Assembly (NCBI GenBank): GCA_037074705.1
Contig: CM073596.1
Span: forward strand, 23,224,001 to 23,288,000
DNA: 64,000 nucleotides
Source: Zhengitettix transpicula
Taxonomy: Eukaryota; Arthropoda; Insecta; Orthoptera; Tetrigidae
Reading direction: 5' to 3'
Shown here: positions 1 through 9,932 of the stretch, piece by piece
Layout: each line of letters begins with the position of its first letter
Position numbering within the stretch: the stretch's first letter is position 1
Position numbers and translations under genes: made by a program
The notes under the pieces: generated by a model
What the model was told of the DNA's origin: nothing
What the model saw: the letters and a program-made list of their open reading frames with translations, nothing else
Database searches by the model: none

Positions 1-248
1 CGTTGTCCTTTCCCACTCGAGAAACCACCCAGCCTAAAAAATAATTAATTTTTTTATATCACGGACTTTGATCTCAAAATTTTGACGGTTTTATTAATTA
101 CAAGTAATTAGCAATAGAAAATTTAATTAAACAGTTAATATTAGTTTATAGTGAAAATTATGGTATATATTTTTGGTTAGCTTTGTTATTAAATTAAATC
201 TTTAAAATACTAAAATACGGTGTTGTTAATAATTTTTAATTACAAACA
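1..248. other. AT-rich leader, no gene seen
   Basis: AT-rich sequence with no repeat or motif I recognise. An in-frame TAA at 237-239 closes the frame just ahead of the ATG at 249, so the small ORF that follows cannot extend upstream without splicing. Confidence 0.4.
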
Positions 249-428
249 ATGCGATCGCTTATATCAACTAGAAGAGTAGCAGCAGCAGCATTAAAAGTCA
301 CAAGAAATTTCGAGTCAAAACAAAAAGAAAGTTTTCAGTACAAATTTACGAATAATGAAGGAAAGGTAATGTTTTCACTTACGAGAAAATGTAAATTTTT
401 AGAAACTAAAAATTATTCAAGATATTAA
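249..428 (+). CDS. Small ORF, possible first exon with mitochondrial-presequence-like N-terminus
   Basis: An ATG at 249 opens 59 codons, ending in TAA at 426-428. The start context is good for an insect (A at -3, ACAATG). The N-terminus begins MRSLISTRRVAAAALKVTRN: four Arg, no acidic residue in the first 20, and Ser, Ala and Leu between, which is the composition of an amphipathic mitochondrial targeting presequence. After codon 39 the sequence reads GGAAAG then GTAATG, a plausible splice donor in phase 0 near 367, so the functional unit could be a 39-codon first exon rather than the whole ORF. I did not recognise a protein family and found no convincing second exon or promoter. It could equally be a chance ORF in AT-rich DNA. 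Confidence 0.22.
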   Translation: MRSLISTRRVAAAALKVTRNFESKQKESFQYKFTNNEGKVMFSLTRKCKFLETKNYSRY

Positions 429-3239
429 AATTAAGTACTTTACTCAATTGACAAACAGTTCACCGACAACGGACATATAGACGTTTCCAGCTAATTTTGT
501 GTAACTAGTGCCTTTTTGTATAAAAAGAAAAGGGAAAAAAAGAGGGTAAATGAAATAAGCCTCCGGCTGTCTGATCACTCTGCGGTGATTTCAACCTGTT
601 ATGGATTCCTACAAGATAAAAGACTACGTTCGCAACAGAAATGACAGTAATTAAAGGAAAAATTGCAAGCTGTTCACAACATATAGCGAAAGCATCAGTC
701 AAGCCCGGAGGACTCTAGTTTTGTTTGATGTACGTTCAGGCATTATAAGGTTGTCTCTCTGAAACTTCGCTTCATAAATATAATGTTGTTCCTTAAAAAC
801 GCTTTTAAATAATTATTTTTTTAGACTTCATACCTAGCGATTACACTTCACAGACTGTTTTTAAATACTGTAGCCTTTCGTCTAAGCAAATCACATTAAA
901 AAAATTAAGGAATAACCTTTTTTCCGTTATAAATTAGTAATTAAGGAAACCTAGACAGTAATATGGGTTATTATCTGATGATAAAATATAAACCAAGAAA
1001 CCTCAGAAACACGGGCCATTAACACTTCTTTTGGCAACACAGACGGACGCTTAGATTCATTTTTATATTTTTGGCTTTCCTAGTGGTTCATGCTTCATAA
1101 AGTTATAACTAAGATACACAGCTGAAACCAAAGGTTTAAAGATATGCCTCCGTAGTCTTCAACGTTGTTTTTCTTCCGTCACCCCCACTCTTCCAGTGCA
1201 GACTGCAATTTGCGACGCGACATTTTACGGTTATAAGCATAGCAGCCGTGTACCGAAGTAATTGGCAATTACCGATAATCTGCGTAATATAGCAACGGCG
1301 TCGGTAGTAAATTGTTGCACGCGAGGGCAAAAGGCGTCGTGAATTACTGCTGGTACCCTAATTATTAGTAACCATAACTAGGACGTCACCCTAAACCGAT
1401 CCTTCGGTCGTAATTGCGAAATTTGTACCTGTAACTTGAGGTGGTCACAAAGAAATTAATTCTCGACGATTGCTGCTCGATCTAGTTCATCGACTGAAGG
1501 TGAAAGCATAATCACAGATACTTCACTGCCAAGTACGTAACCATTTCCCTCAACTTCTTGAAGGATTCCACAACGTTGAGAATCGTATAACAAAAACAAG
1601 TGTTTAATCTTCATAAATAAGTTTTTCCTTCTGGGCCGTCTCCTGATTTTCAAAGCTTTTAGGTTTATATTGCAACACAAAACTTTCAGTGCATTGTTTC
1701 ACATTGTAGCGTTCTTGTACTTCAATACTAACATAGTAAATCTGTTACGAGCGTGAAGGAAGAGGTAGGAGGTGTGAATTCAAAATTCCTACCCTGGTAA
1801 GGCTACGTAGAGAGAGCGATTCTGTAAACATGGGTATTTCTATCTGCCCAAAACAAAGAATACGCCCCAGAAAAGCCAACCTGAGTGATTTTCCCACACG
1901 TACCTGTGTTTTGTTTGGTTTTCTCCCCGACCAGCCGTAAATCAAAGCCAATGCCAATTAGCGGCAGAAAGGGGAACAACAGCTCTACTGTTTCCCTCTT
2001 ATTAAAGTGATATCCACCCTCCGTTATGTTCGCTAATTTACAAATCACTACTTCAATTTTGTGTTAAAACGCTCGTGTATTCAGTAAGCTACTAATGCTT
2101 TTTGCGCAATCCAACAAAAGTCACAATCCAAACACACGCACACAATATCTTAAACTCGTTTTCAATATGACTTAGACTGAAAACTCGTGTAGTATTAAAA
2201 AATTAACTAATAATGTCGAAGAGAAACGTGATGTTTTTTCATCATTTCGTTTGTTTGAAGAAAAAACTGAACAAATTATATATTAGCTTTCTCCGTTATG
2301 ACTAATTAATATTCTGCAATAAACCTTTGTACTAATTTACTTTGTCATTAATGCAATATTAAATATTTCAAAATAGCTCGTATACAAACGAAAATATCCA
2401 AAGAATATAAGTAGACCATTTTTCTGTTTTGCAATTGAACCAAATGAAAATTTTCAGTGTATTTCTATAACATAATTTACAAATTCCCTACAGCGATAAA
2501 AAGCGACTGAATATTAAAATAGTCTCGGATACTGCGAAAAAGCAACGTTGCAAAAAATGGACACAGTAGATAATAAAGTAAGGTAACGCATAACAAGCAA
2601 GAAAAATTGTAAGTCAATAATATAGAACGTGTTTTCTTTGTAACATATAAGTGAGATAGTGAGGGAATTGTATGCAAGTCATATTAAACGATAGGTTATT
2701 CGAAAATAATCAATATAAACCAGACAGAAAAGAAATTGGGCGAAACATTAACCAATCACTTCAGAGTTCTTCCCCCCCTTCCCTCGCCGCTGATTCTCTC
2801 TCGAGGGCTAGGTCAATTTAAGTAAGTCTACGCCCATACTTATAGTTCAGTCTCCAATATTCCTCCCTCCTATATTTTTCCTTTTTTTTTTACCGTTCAC
2901 TTCGCTAAATTCTCCTTTATACTGGCCATCTTATTCCCAAAGATTTAAATCACATTCTTTCACACCTTTTTTTGTCTTTCAACTGTTTGGGATAATTCAT
3001 GTTCACACGTATACTATATATTTACAATATTTATTCTTTTCCATACGTACTGAATTACATGAAAATGTTTTCTCTAGAAGTGTCGCCGCATCGGTCAATA
3101 AATTTCGAATTCATGCTGAAATATTTTCAATAAGGTAAAATAGAAAATTACAGACTTACATTTGTAAACTTAATAAATTATGTAATAATATTTTGAATCT
3201 GAAATTATGTGGCTAATATACTGTATATGTAGTTTTTGT
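429..3239. other. Unique AT-rich sequence, no gene recognised
   Basis: No transposon similarity or inverted repeat stands out. Two stretches, about 1140-1340 and 1745-2060, are less AT-rich and look unlike neutral AT-rich DNA. The second is open in two overlapping reverse frames of 70 and 81 codons. I see no homology, no splice structure and no good start context, so I leave them as non-coding or possible conserved elements. Confidence 0.35.
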
Positions 3240-3725
3240 CAAGCTCGCACATCTAGAGGCAGAGTTAGAACTAGAGCTGCCTGAGAGAGTAGCTGCGGGC
3301 AAACTTTGTACGGCGGGTCTTGAGAAACAACACGCAACTTCGGGCCGCAGTTAATAATAAATACGCCCTTGCCGCAGAGCTGAAGGCAGGGCACGTTGCC
3401 GCTCAGCCGTTCTTAATCTTCATATAAAGCGTGCCCGATTATTCCGATGTGTTAGGCGTTCCTCTACAAAGAACCAGACAGCAGGATGCGCATTCAAGAG
3501 GAACGAACGGCTTCCATATCGCTCGCGCACACACAATGCAATCCAGGGCCACGTTATTAAGAGTTCCCGAAGGACGTTATGCTGACGTCATGCTAGACTG
3601 TCAGTGTGCGTCCTCGGAGCGATCTGCTGCAGAACCTGTCCAGCAGATAGGCTGTCAGTTACCAGCGGTGACGAATTCGCACCTTGACTACTTAACCGTC
3701 CTCCGTTCACATCCCAGATGATGAC
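3240..3725. promoter_or_regulatory. GC-rich island with CRE, candidate regulatory element
   Basis: About 480 bp of clearly raised GC and CpG content between AT-rich flanks. It contains CATATAAAG near 3421, which could serve as a TATA box for forward transcription, and a perfect CREB/ATF palindrome at 3593-3600. The 96-codon forward frame at 3431-3721 begins at GTG, lacks an ATG at that position and resembles nothing known to me, so I do not call it a gene. A promoter, enhancer or untranslated first exon is possible. Composition and motifs are what I see; function is inference. Confidence 0.3.
3593..3600. promoter_or_regulatory. Perfect CRE palindrome
   Basis: TGACGTCA, the full cAMP-response element recognised by CREB/ATF bZIP proteins, within the GC-rich island. 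A single 8-mer match can arise by chance. Confidence 0.35.
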
Positions 3726-4049
3726 AAGTTCTAAATTTGAGTAATAATGCTACTCTTTATGTATCTATGTTCAGAAGCATTATTAATTTTTCGTATTTAA
3801 ACTACATTATTTGGCAACAGTAATAAGGAGCCACCTTTAAATTATGTGATGTTATCACTGTTTTAATCAACTCAATTCAAACAGCTTATTTCAAACCAAT
3901 TAGTAATCCCCAAAAAATATTGTAGTGAACGTCAGACACCAGTCAAACTTTGACTTTTTGACACCGAGGTTCCTATAGAGATATGAAGTGTCCTAAAACG
4001 GATTAATTAAACTTTGAAGCTCGTCGCACTGGTCACACGTCCCTATCAA
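3726..4049. other. AT-rich spacer, nothing recognised
   Basis: Between the GC-rich island and the LINE remnant I see no gene, repeat or motif. Confidence 0.4.
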
Positions 4050-4527
4050 TTCTGTTATGTTCTAATTCATAAATCTACCAAGTTCCTAATAAATAGATCC
4101 ATCAACCATCCAAATACAACCATTGAGCTCTTCTACAGTAACTCGCCCCCTCCTGCACAAAATCACAGACTAAAACTTAAACTCCCAATTGACATGATCC
4201 TCCCCGTAAATCACGCCGGAATCACCTAACTCTAGCCTTCTCCTACCAACTGGCACTACATACTCTCTTCATATCCGTTCTTCCCATCTTCCCCCATAAT
4301 CTCCCTAACGCTTTTCAAACACGAAGTTTCCCCGATGATCAGATCGATCGCTAACATCATGCCTGTTGTAAACAAGTTAGTCGGTTTCTCTCGTCTCTAA
4401 CTAACGTGGAATGACAAGGGTCACATCCAAGCCCCAAGTTTACATGTTAAATATTTGTAAATACCTTCATTATGTTATTATCACAACTGTAAAGTCTCCA
4501 GACTAATAGTTAATTTTTTAAAAAAAC
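4050..4527 (+). pseudogene. Jockey-clade LINE 3' end (ORF2 C-terminus and 3' UTR)
   Basis: The end of the forward frame to 4229 reads NRSINHPNTTIELF and then QNHRLKLKLPIDMI. This matches the HpN and RLKr-P-DLl pattern at the C-terminus of Jockey-like ORF2 proteins, downstream of the reverse-transcriptase domain. The region beyond is a 3' UTR containing TATCACAACTGTAAAGTC near 4480, an 18-mer also found in the tail of the larger LINE remnant at about 38.9 kb. The copy ends in a T/A-rich tail near 4527. The catalytic domain is missing, as expected for a 5'-truncated retroposed copy. The shared tail supports common family membership; the left boundary is approximate. Confidence 0.6.
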
Positions 4528-4960
4528 TTATGTTACAGGTCATTTGGCATTTTAGTTGAGTTCTAGTTCTAATTGAAATCCTTTTTATCATTCATGTGAC
4601 GAAAATGAGTATTTGTTCAATGGAATATTTTCAATCGGTACATTTCCCAAGTTTTGTTAAGTTGCGATCAATACGAGTTGTTATTACAGTGTGTGACAAA
4701 TCATCAATCAGCAATAGTTCAACTACTATTGGAAATTATAAAATAATATCATCAAATAGTGTTGTGGCCACAACTCAGAAATTGAACGTGTACAATATTA
4801 TCGAGGAAACAAACATAAGTGAAGAATTATAGAAACCCAATTGCAATCAATGTTAAGAATGTATGTTAATAATAACGCTTAGAAACTATTGGAAACAACA
4901 TACAATGACCACGATGTCGACGCGACCGTTATAATCTTCAATTTAATATATATATTAGTT

Positions 4961-4962
<2 letters not shown>
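4528..4962. other. AT-rich spacer with a chance ORF
   Basis: A 78-codon forward frame lies at 4596-4832. It starts from a non-ATG codon, is rich in Ser, Thr, Asn and Ile, and matches no family I know. I regard it as chance. Confidence 0.35.

Positions 4963-5000
<38 letters not shown>
4963..5000. repeat. (TA)n microsatellite, left of LTR
   Basis: An uninterrupted TA dinucleotide tract ends at the first base of the solo LTR. Together with the tract on the other side it marks the original insertion target. Confidence 0.9.
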
Positions 5001-5004
<4 letters not shown>

Positions 5005-5256
5005 AATGCATTGAGGGAATGCATTGTTTCGAACAAGCGCAAGTCGTGTGAGGGTGAGAAGACAAGTCCAGAGTAATTGAGGGTGAGGATACAAGTGCAA
5101 AGTAATTACGGGTCCTGTCTCGATGTGACATGACGGAGGGGCTAGCTATTTGCTAAGGAACTGCAGCTGCAGAATGTAAATCTCAGTAATGGAGAAACTG
5201 TCATCGCGCAGTTGCGACGTAGTCTTGGAACAAAGGGAAAACGAAGAGACTAGTAT

Positions 5257-5263
5257 TATATAA
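5257..5263 (+). promoter_or_regulatory. TATA box of the solo LTR
   Basis: TATATAA in the first quarter of the LTR, about 30 bp upstream of TTAGTCAGCG, which fits an arthropod initiator reasonably well. This sets the likely transcription direction as forward. Confidence 0.5.
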
Positions 5264-5747
5264 GGGAGATATAAGCTATTGTGAGTTAGTCAGCGTTAGA
5301 GAGGGGTGCTGTGTGCATCGTGAGTTGAGTTGGAATTGAGTGTCAGAGCGGAGTGGGAGCTGTGAGCACCCAGTATGGAGAAAGAAAGCAGCCTGCGAGA
5401 GAAATAGAAAATTATTCAACTATAAACATTTTATATGCAGAAGTTCAATCTGTAGTAATATCAAAATTTGACCACTGTCTTCGATGGTAGGAGACCAGGA
5501 CACAATATAAAGCGTCGAGTAGTTTTCCCCACGAGCACCTGGGATGTCCTTCACCGAGTATGGAGAATCAGCTATCATCGAACCAATAATATGTGTTAGA
5601 GTCAGTGTGTTTAAACGTCCAGTCTATAAAGTGTGTGTGTAATGAACGAGCCAAATGTTCCTGAGGAATCGTGAGTTGAAATTTATGCTATTAATTTGTG
5701 TAAACGTAATTAAAAGATACAGTCAGATATCGTTCTCTTCTTGTGTT

Positions 5748-5759
5748 AATAAAATAAAC
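5748..5759 (+). terminator. Polyadenylation signal of the LTR
   Basis: AATAAAATAAAC about 490 bp after the TATA box, in the place expected for an R/U5 polyadenylation signal. Confidence 0.4.
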
Positions 5760-6033
5760 TCTTTTAAATTTAGAAGCAATCTGTAGAATAAGTTCGTTCA
5801 TAAGTTTCGTCGATGCCTAGACGATTAAATACTTCTGTTTAATTTAAAGATAAATGTTGGGTTCTTTGATTATTTAAGTTTTCTGTCCGTTATCAAACCC
5901 AGTAAAGACCCATGAGAGAAAGAGATCTTTTTATAATATTAAATATTAAATTCTGCTGTAAATTCTGATAATTTTTAATAAAATTTGTTTGTTAAAATAT
6001 TAATTTTTTTATTTCGGCCCACGTTTGGTTATT

Positions 6034-6036
<3 letters not shown>

Positions 6037-6096
<60 letters not shown>
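6037..6096. repeat. (TA)n microsatellite, right of LTR
   Basis: About 60 bp of pure alternating AT directly after the terminal CA of the LTR. With the tract at 4963-5000 it implies insertion into one (TA)n array. Confidence 0.9.
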
Positions 6097-6099
<3 letters not shown>

Positions 6100-6187
6100 T
6101 CTAACGTAACGGTGTCACTTACCACACCGCTCTCAAGAGTGTCGCATTATTGTATGAATTTTGTTTGTAATGATTATGTTGCATAAT

Positions 6188-6264
6188 AGTGATTTGAATT
6201 GGCGTCCTAAGTCTTCTGACTTCTTCCTATAAGGTTATGTGAAATCGCAGCATTACGAGAACGT
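6188..6264 (+). pseudogene. Scrap of a Tc1/mariner-like DDE transposase
   Basis: Forward translation reads SDLNWRPKSSDFFL, stop, GYVKSQHYEN. This resembles the conserved stretch of DDE_3/Tc1-mariner-like transposases in insects (W-P-x-SPDL-x-P-x-DFFLW-G-Y-x-K). Relative to that consensus about four residues between the SPDL and DFFLW halves are missing and the Trp of FLWG is a stop codon, so the copy is dead. It ends shortly before a palindromic MITE whose sister copy at 17.7 kb lies inside a DUF4817 transposon. The match is by motif recognition on a short stretch. Confidence 0.5.
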
Positions 6265-6292
6265 TTCGTGACCTTCAACGGAGTATTGTAAA

Positions 6293-6553
6293 CAATAATA
6301 AAGATAGCCATATACAGACAAAAGAAGTAATAATATAAATACCACACAACGTTTCTGCGATCCTTGTCCGTATCTTCAGTTGCTAAGAAGAGCCAGTTTT
6401 GTCAACTGACGAGTGCAGTTTTGTCGCTCTAGGCTCTTCTTAGCACCTGAAGAAAGGGACAAGGATCCTAGAAACGTCGTGTGGTTAATTTGTCCGTATT
6501 TGGCTATCTTTATTATTATTAATTTTCAATCAGACGTCATTTTTTTTTCATTT
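6293..6553. mobile_element. Family F palindromic MITE, copy F1
   Basis: Two arms, about 6294-6394 and 6432-6520, are near-perfect reverse complements around a 37-bp loop. The left arm carries CGTTTCTGCGATCCTTGTCC and the right arm GGACAAGGATCCTAGAAACG. A right-end sequence, TTTTCAATCAGACGTCATTT, follows the right arm. There is no coding capacity, as expected of a non-autonomous fold-back element. The left outer end is shorter than the right, so the copy is eroded, and I could not define a target duplication. Confidence 0.75.
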
Positions 6554-8764
6554 TAGAGTTTTATAAATTTGAAAGAGTGGCCAGACAATGCGTCTCAAGA
6601 ATACATTTAACAAAACAAAGCGGACGAGGGCGTTTGAATTATATATATTTCAAAATATCTGGTATTCATATTACTCGAGTATTTAGTTCCTATATCAGTA
6701 CTGTGGAGTGTTTAGGTTGTTTTTCGATCGTAATTAATACTAACTGGTATGTTGTTGAAAATCCACTCATCTACGTCACCAAGACTTTGGATGTGTGCTT
6801 GGGACTCTTGAATATCCTTTTAGAGACATTTACGAACAACCTTTGAGTCGTGGTCTGGAAAAGCGTGCGACTAGAGCAGAACAGGTGGAGTCCCGCGGAG
6901 TAGAGTCGAGGCAAGGCGAGGCGAGGCAGGTGGGGTCTTGTCACGACGAGGCCGCGTTATCTGCTTTGCCCATCCAGACTCCGACTCGGCCTTGGCAGCT
7001 CCCTACTCAGTCATGGTAGGTGGTTGACAAAGTGTAACATGGGGCTCGTCATCCGGAAAGCCTTCGTTGACGCGGATGCCAAAATACATTAACCAAAAAC
7101 AAAACAATTTCACAATACAGACGTTGGGAAATATTAATTTTACTGAAACCATGGGAAATTGGAATTTTATAGGTAGAACGTTTCAAAATCGTCAGTGAAA
7201 ATGAATGAATTCAGAAAGTTGAACTATTGCAATAAATAAAGCCATAAACAATGTGCCTGCCTTTTTTTCTCCATCTCATTGGACCACTGCTACTTAAATA
7301 CAGTTTAGTATTTCATGAATTCTAACTGATTAGTAACTGACGCCCAGTTGCAACCTCTTTTGCATTAAAGAAATCTGTATTAATTCACTCATTAAAAGGA
7401 CATATGGAACATTTTTTCTTGAAGAGCACAAATGAATCTACGGCTGTAAATACCAGGGTGAGAAGTAATTTATGAACCTGTATTTGCGTTTCGGTAATCG
7501 TCTAAAACTGTTCAGCTAAAATTTAATTTCATCACCTGAAAACTTAACTGAGCCACTAGTCCAAGATTACGGCAAAGATAAATGGTTTTACTTAAAAGAA
7601 TATTTTTATTCGACGTGTCAATAATCAATTCATATTTTGTCGTCATATTAATTTTTTTAAAAAATCAAGTTTAATGTCACAGTATATTGCAGGAAAGTAA
7701 TAATTTTAAACTGGATTTGTTATGACTGTTGTATTAACGTTTTTGGGGTTTTACATTTTCTGTAGAATGAAGAATAAAATTAGCAAAGGTGCAGTAAAAG
7801 GCAAAATAGAATATTTTCAGTTTGAAAATATCGTCGTCTTAGAGGGCAGAAGAAAAGGGTAATTTTGTATCAGGACGAAACTGTCTTTACGCCAAACTTT
7901 AAAACTTGCTACGTACACGACTTAGTAATATAGTAAAGTTTTTTTCTGAATAAACAGTTTCTCTGGTTTAAATCTGAACATACGTTTTGAAAAACAACGT
8001 TTCGACAGCTAGCTCCACCATATTCATAACCATAAAGAAGAGGGCGAAACTGTGTACATTTGTCAGAAACAACTGGCCAGTTTATAACCAGACGAGCTGT
8101 TTAATAAAAATATATAATTAACCGAACAACATTCAGTTGCTGATTATCTTGCTTGCCTTAATTTTCAGTAAGCAGCTTCGAATTAATTCTATAACTGCAA
8201 TCAGTTACATTTAATATTTACTTTTTTCGGTGGCATGAAGAGGTTAAATAATTGTTTAACCACTTGACGTGATTTTATTAGATTTCCTACAAATACTTCA
8301 AGTGATTCAACAACTGTTTATGGCCAAATGAGTTTATTTTCTCAAGTACCGGATTAATATGTAGAAACAAAAAACAATTAAATTTTCGGAAATCAAAATT
8401 TAATAACAATTTATGCTATAAATAAAAAATAAAGTGTCTTAAACGTCATTAACTGTTTTATTAATTCCAAATCCGACGTAAACTTAAAACTTTCAACTAT
8501 GGTAATGCAGTCACTAGTTAAATATATTAGAAAATTGTATACAATATGTATAATTTAAAATTAATTTAAGTCTATCAGATGTTAGGTCTATCTGAAGAAT
8601 AATGATAAGTGCTGGACGAATCTTTGCAATAAATAATATTGTCCGTACTATATGACCATAAATAGTAGTTATATTAGAGTACTATATACGTTAATTTCAA
8701 TTTCACTTCACGTTATGCTTTATGCCTTTCCTGGCCCTCGACCCCATTCTTTTTCAGGCAAAAG
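6554..8764. other. Unique sequence, no gene; GC-rich stretch at 6840-7075
   Basis: Frames of 89 and 74 codons overlap at 6577-7019, starting at non-ATG or poor-context codons. The second crosses a purine-rich run with repeated GAGGC/GTCGAGGC units near 6896-6932. No family is recognised. From 7076 to 8764 the sequence is AT-rich without visible repeats. Confidence 0.35.
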
Positions 8765-9250
8765 TTGATAAAAGACTTCTTATTTAATTTGGATGGTGAT
8801 TACCTTCATTTAAAGGCTGAATTATGCACAATGACCTTAAATAGACTTTTTGAAAGAGTCCCTAGACGGCCGAAATTCCATTTCCAGGCAGCGAAATCAA
8901 TTGCCAGAATAGGGAGTCTTTCTAATGCAAATGACAAACTTCTTCTAATGTCAATCATCCTTTCCATTAGACTGGGGGAAAAGAAGAAATTTCGACTCGT
9001 ACAGAGAAAGGATGGGGAAGTTAGAAACTAATAAAGCAGCACCTTTCTTCATCAATCACTGGAGGGAAGGGGAAGGAGAGGAGGGCCTGGATTATTCATT
9101 GATGGCCTCTGTGTTATCTAAGGGGCAAGGTCATGAGCAGACAGTTAAGGACCATGCTGATTTCAGACAGCTTCTGTATGGCCGTGATTCATGCTTACGG
9201 ACGACTGATCCTTCACTCGGCGAATATATTTCGATCTCAACTCATTGAGA
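8765..9250. other. Open unique stretch with octamer motif, coding status unclear
   Basis: Two overlapping forward frames (88 codons to 9031, TTG start; 78 codons at 9012-9248) fill this stretch. A polypyrimidine run ending TTTTTCAG just before 8760 resembles a splice acceptor, but continuing in the first frame after it soon hits a stop or needs a non-ATG start. No protein family is recognised. ATGCAAAT, the exact POU octamer, lies at about 8924-8931. A conserved non-coding element is as likely as an exon remnant. Confidence 0.25.
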
Positions 9251-9894
9251 CTTCCTCCTTACAGTTTTTAATACAATAAAATATTGTCAAGGTAATAAAT
9301 TTGCTTCGACACCTCAATTGTTTGTTTAGATGTGCGGGTAGTACTGGAGTCATTATCAGAAGATACAGCACGAGTCCCAATTACAAGTAAAATGTAATTC
9401 CCAGGACTAATAATAACATTATTTAGTTAGAGGAAGCTGAAATACTCTCTAACAATGTAACGTACATAGCTTCCAAAATTTGGTGAAATGTATATTCGAC
9501 TACAATGAACGAGCCACACAACCGACACAATTCTGCAACTCGCATATAATTATTTGTTCGTATTTAGAATCAACCACATTGGCTTCTGCGGACGCGATGC
9601 ACAGCAGGGAACAACAACAAACAACAACTCAAGCCACATCACATTACAGAATACATATATGTGACAACGTGGAAACAGTTTGGCATGTTTCTTGTTTTAG
9701 CAATTAATTGCCAGAATTGCGTTGTGGCCTCTGGCAAACTGCTTCCCGAGGCTTTTTTACTAATCTATGCTCTGGAACTCGTGGCAGTTTTATATTAGAA
9801 ACATGTTCAACGGAAATCGAGAAATAATAACGCTGCTTCTGTTAACAACTAATAGCTAGATTAAAAACACTAGAAAAAATATAATAATGGTATG

Positions 9895-9932
<38 letters not shown>

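Larger units (their letters stand above)
5002..6036 (+). mobile_element. Solo LTR of an LTR retrotransposon
   Basis: A block of about 1,035 bp starts TGTAATGCATTG and ends GGTTATTACA, so the termini carry the TG...CA rule and a short inverted repeat (TGTAAT/ATTACA). TATATAA lies at 5257-5263. About 30 bp downstream a TCAGC at 5290 sits in Inr position. AATAAAATAAAC at 5748-5759 could be the polyadenylation signal, giving a sensible U3-R-U5 layout in the forward direction. No gag or pol, primer-binding site or polypurine tract flanks it, so it is best read as a solo LTR left by recombination. Both sides are (TA)n, so a short duplication such as ATATA cannot be resolved. Gypsy or BEL/Pao origin is not decided. 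Confidence 0.68.

Noticed and set aside
6440..6480. Hammerhead-ribozyme-like core (CTGAAGA ... GAAAC) in the right arm of family F copies
   Set aside because: The CUGANGA and GAAA blocks are present with a GGGA/TCCC stem between, but the stem II junction needs an A-A mismatch, no UH cleavage site with stem III can be placed, and the whole region pairs more simply as one long palindrome.
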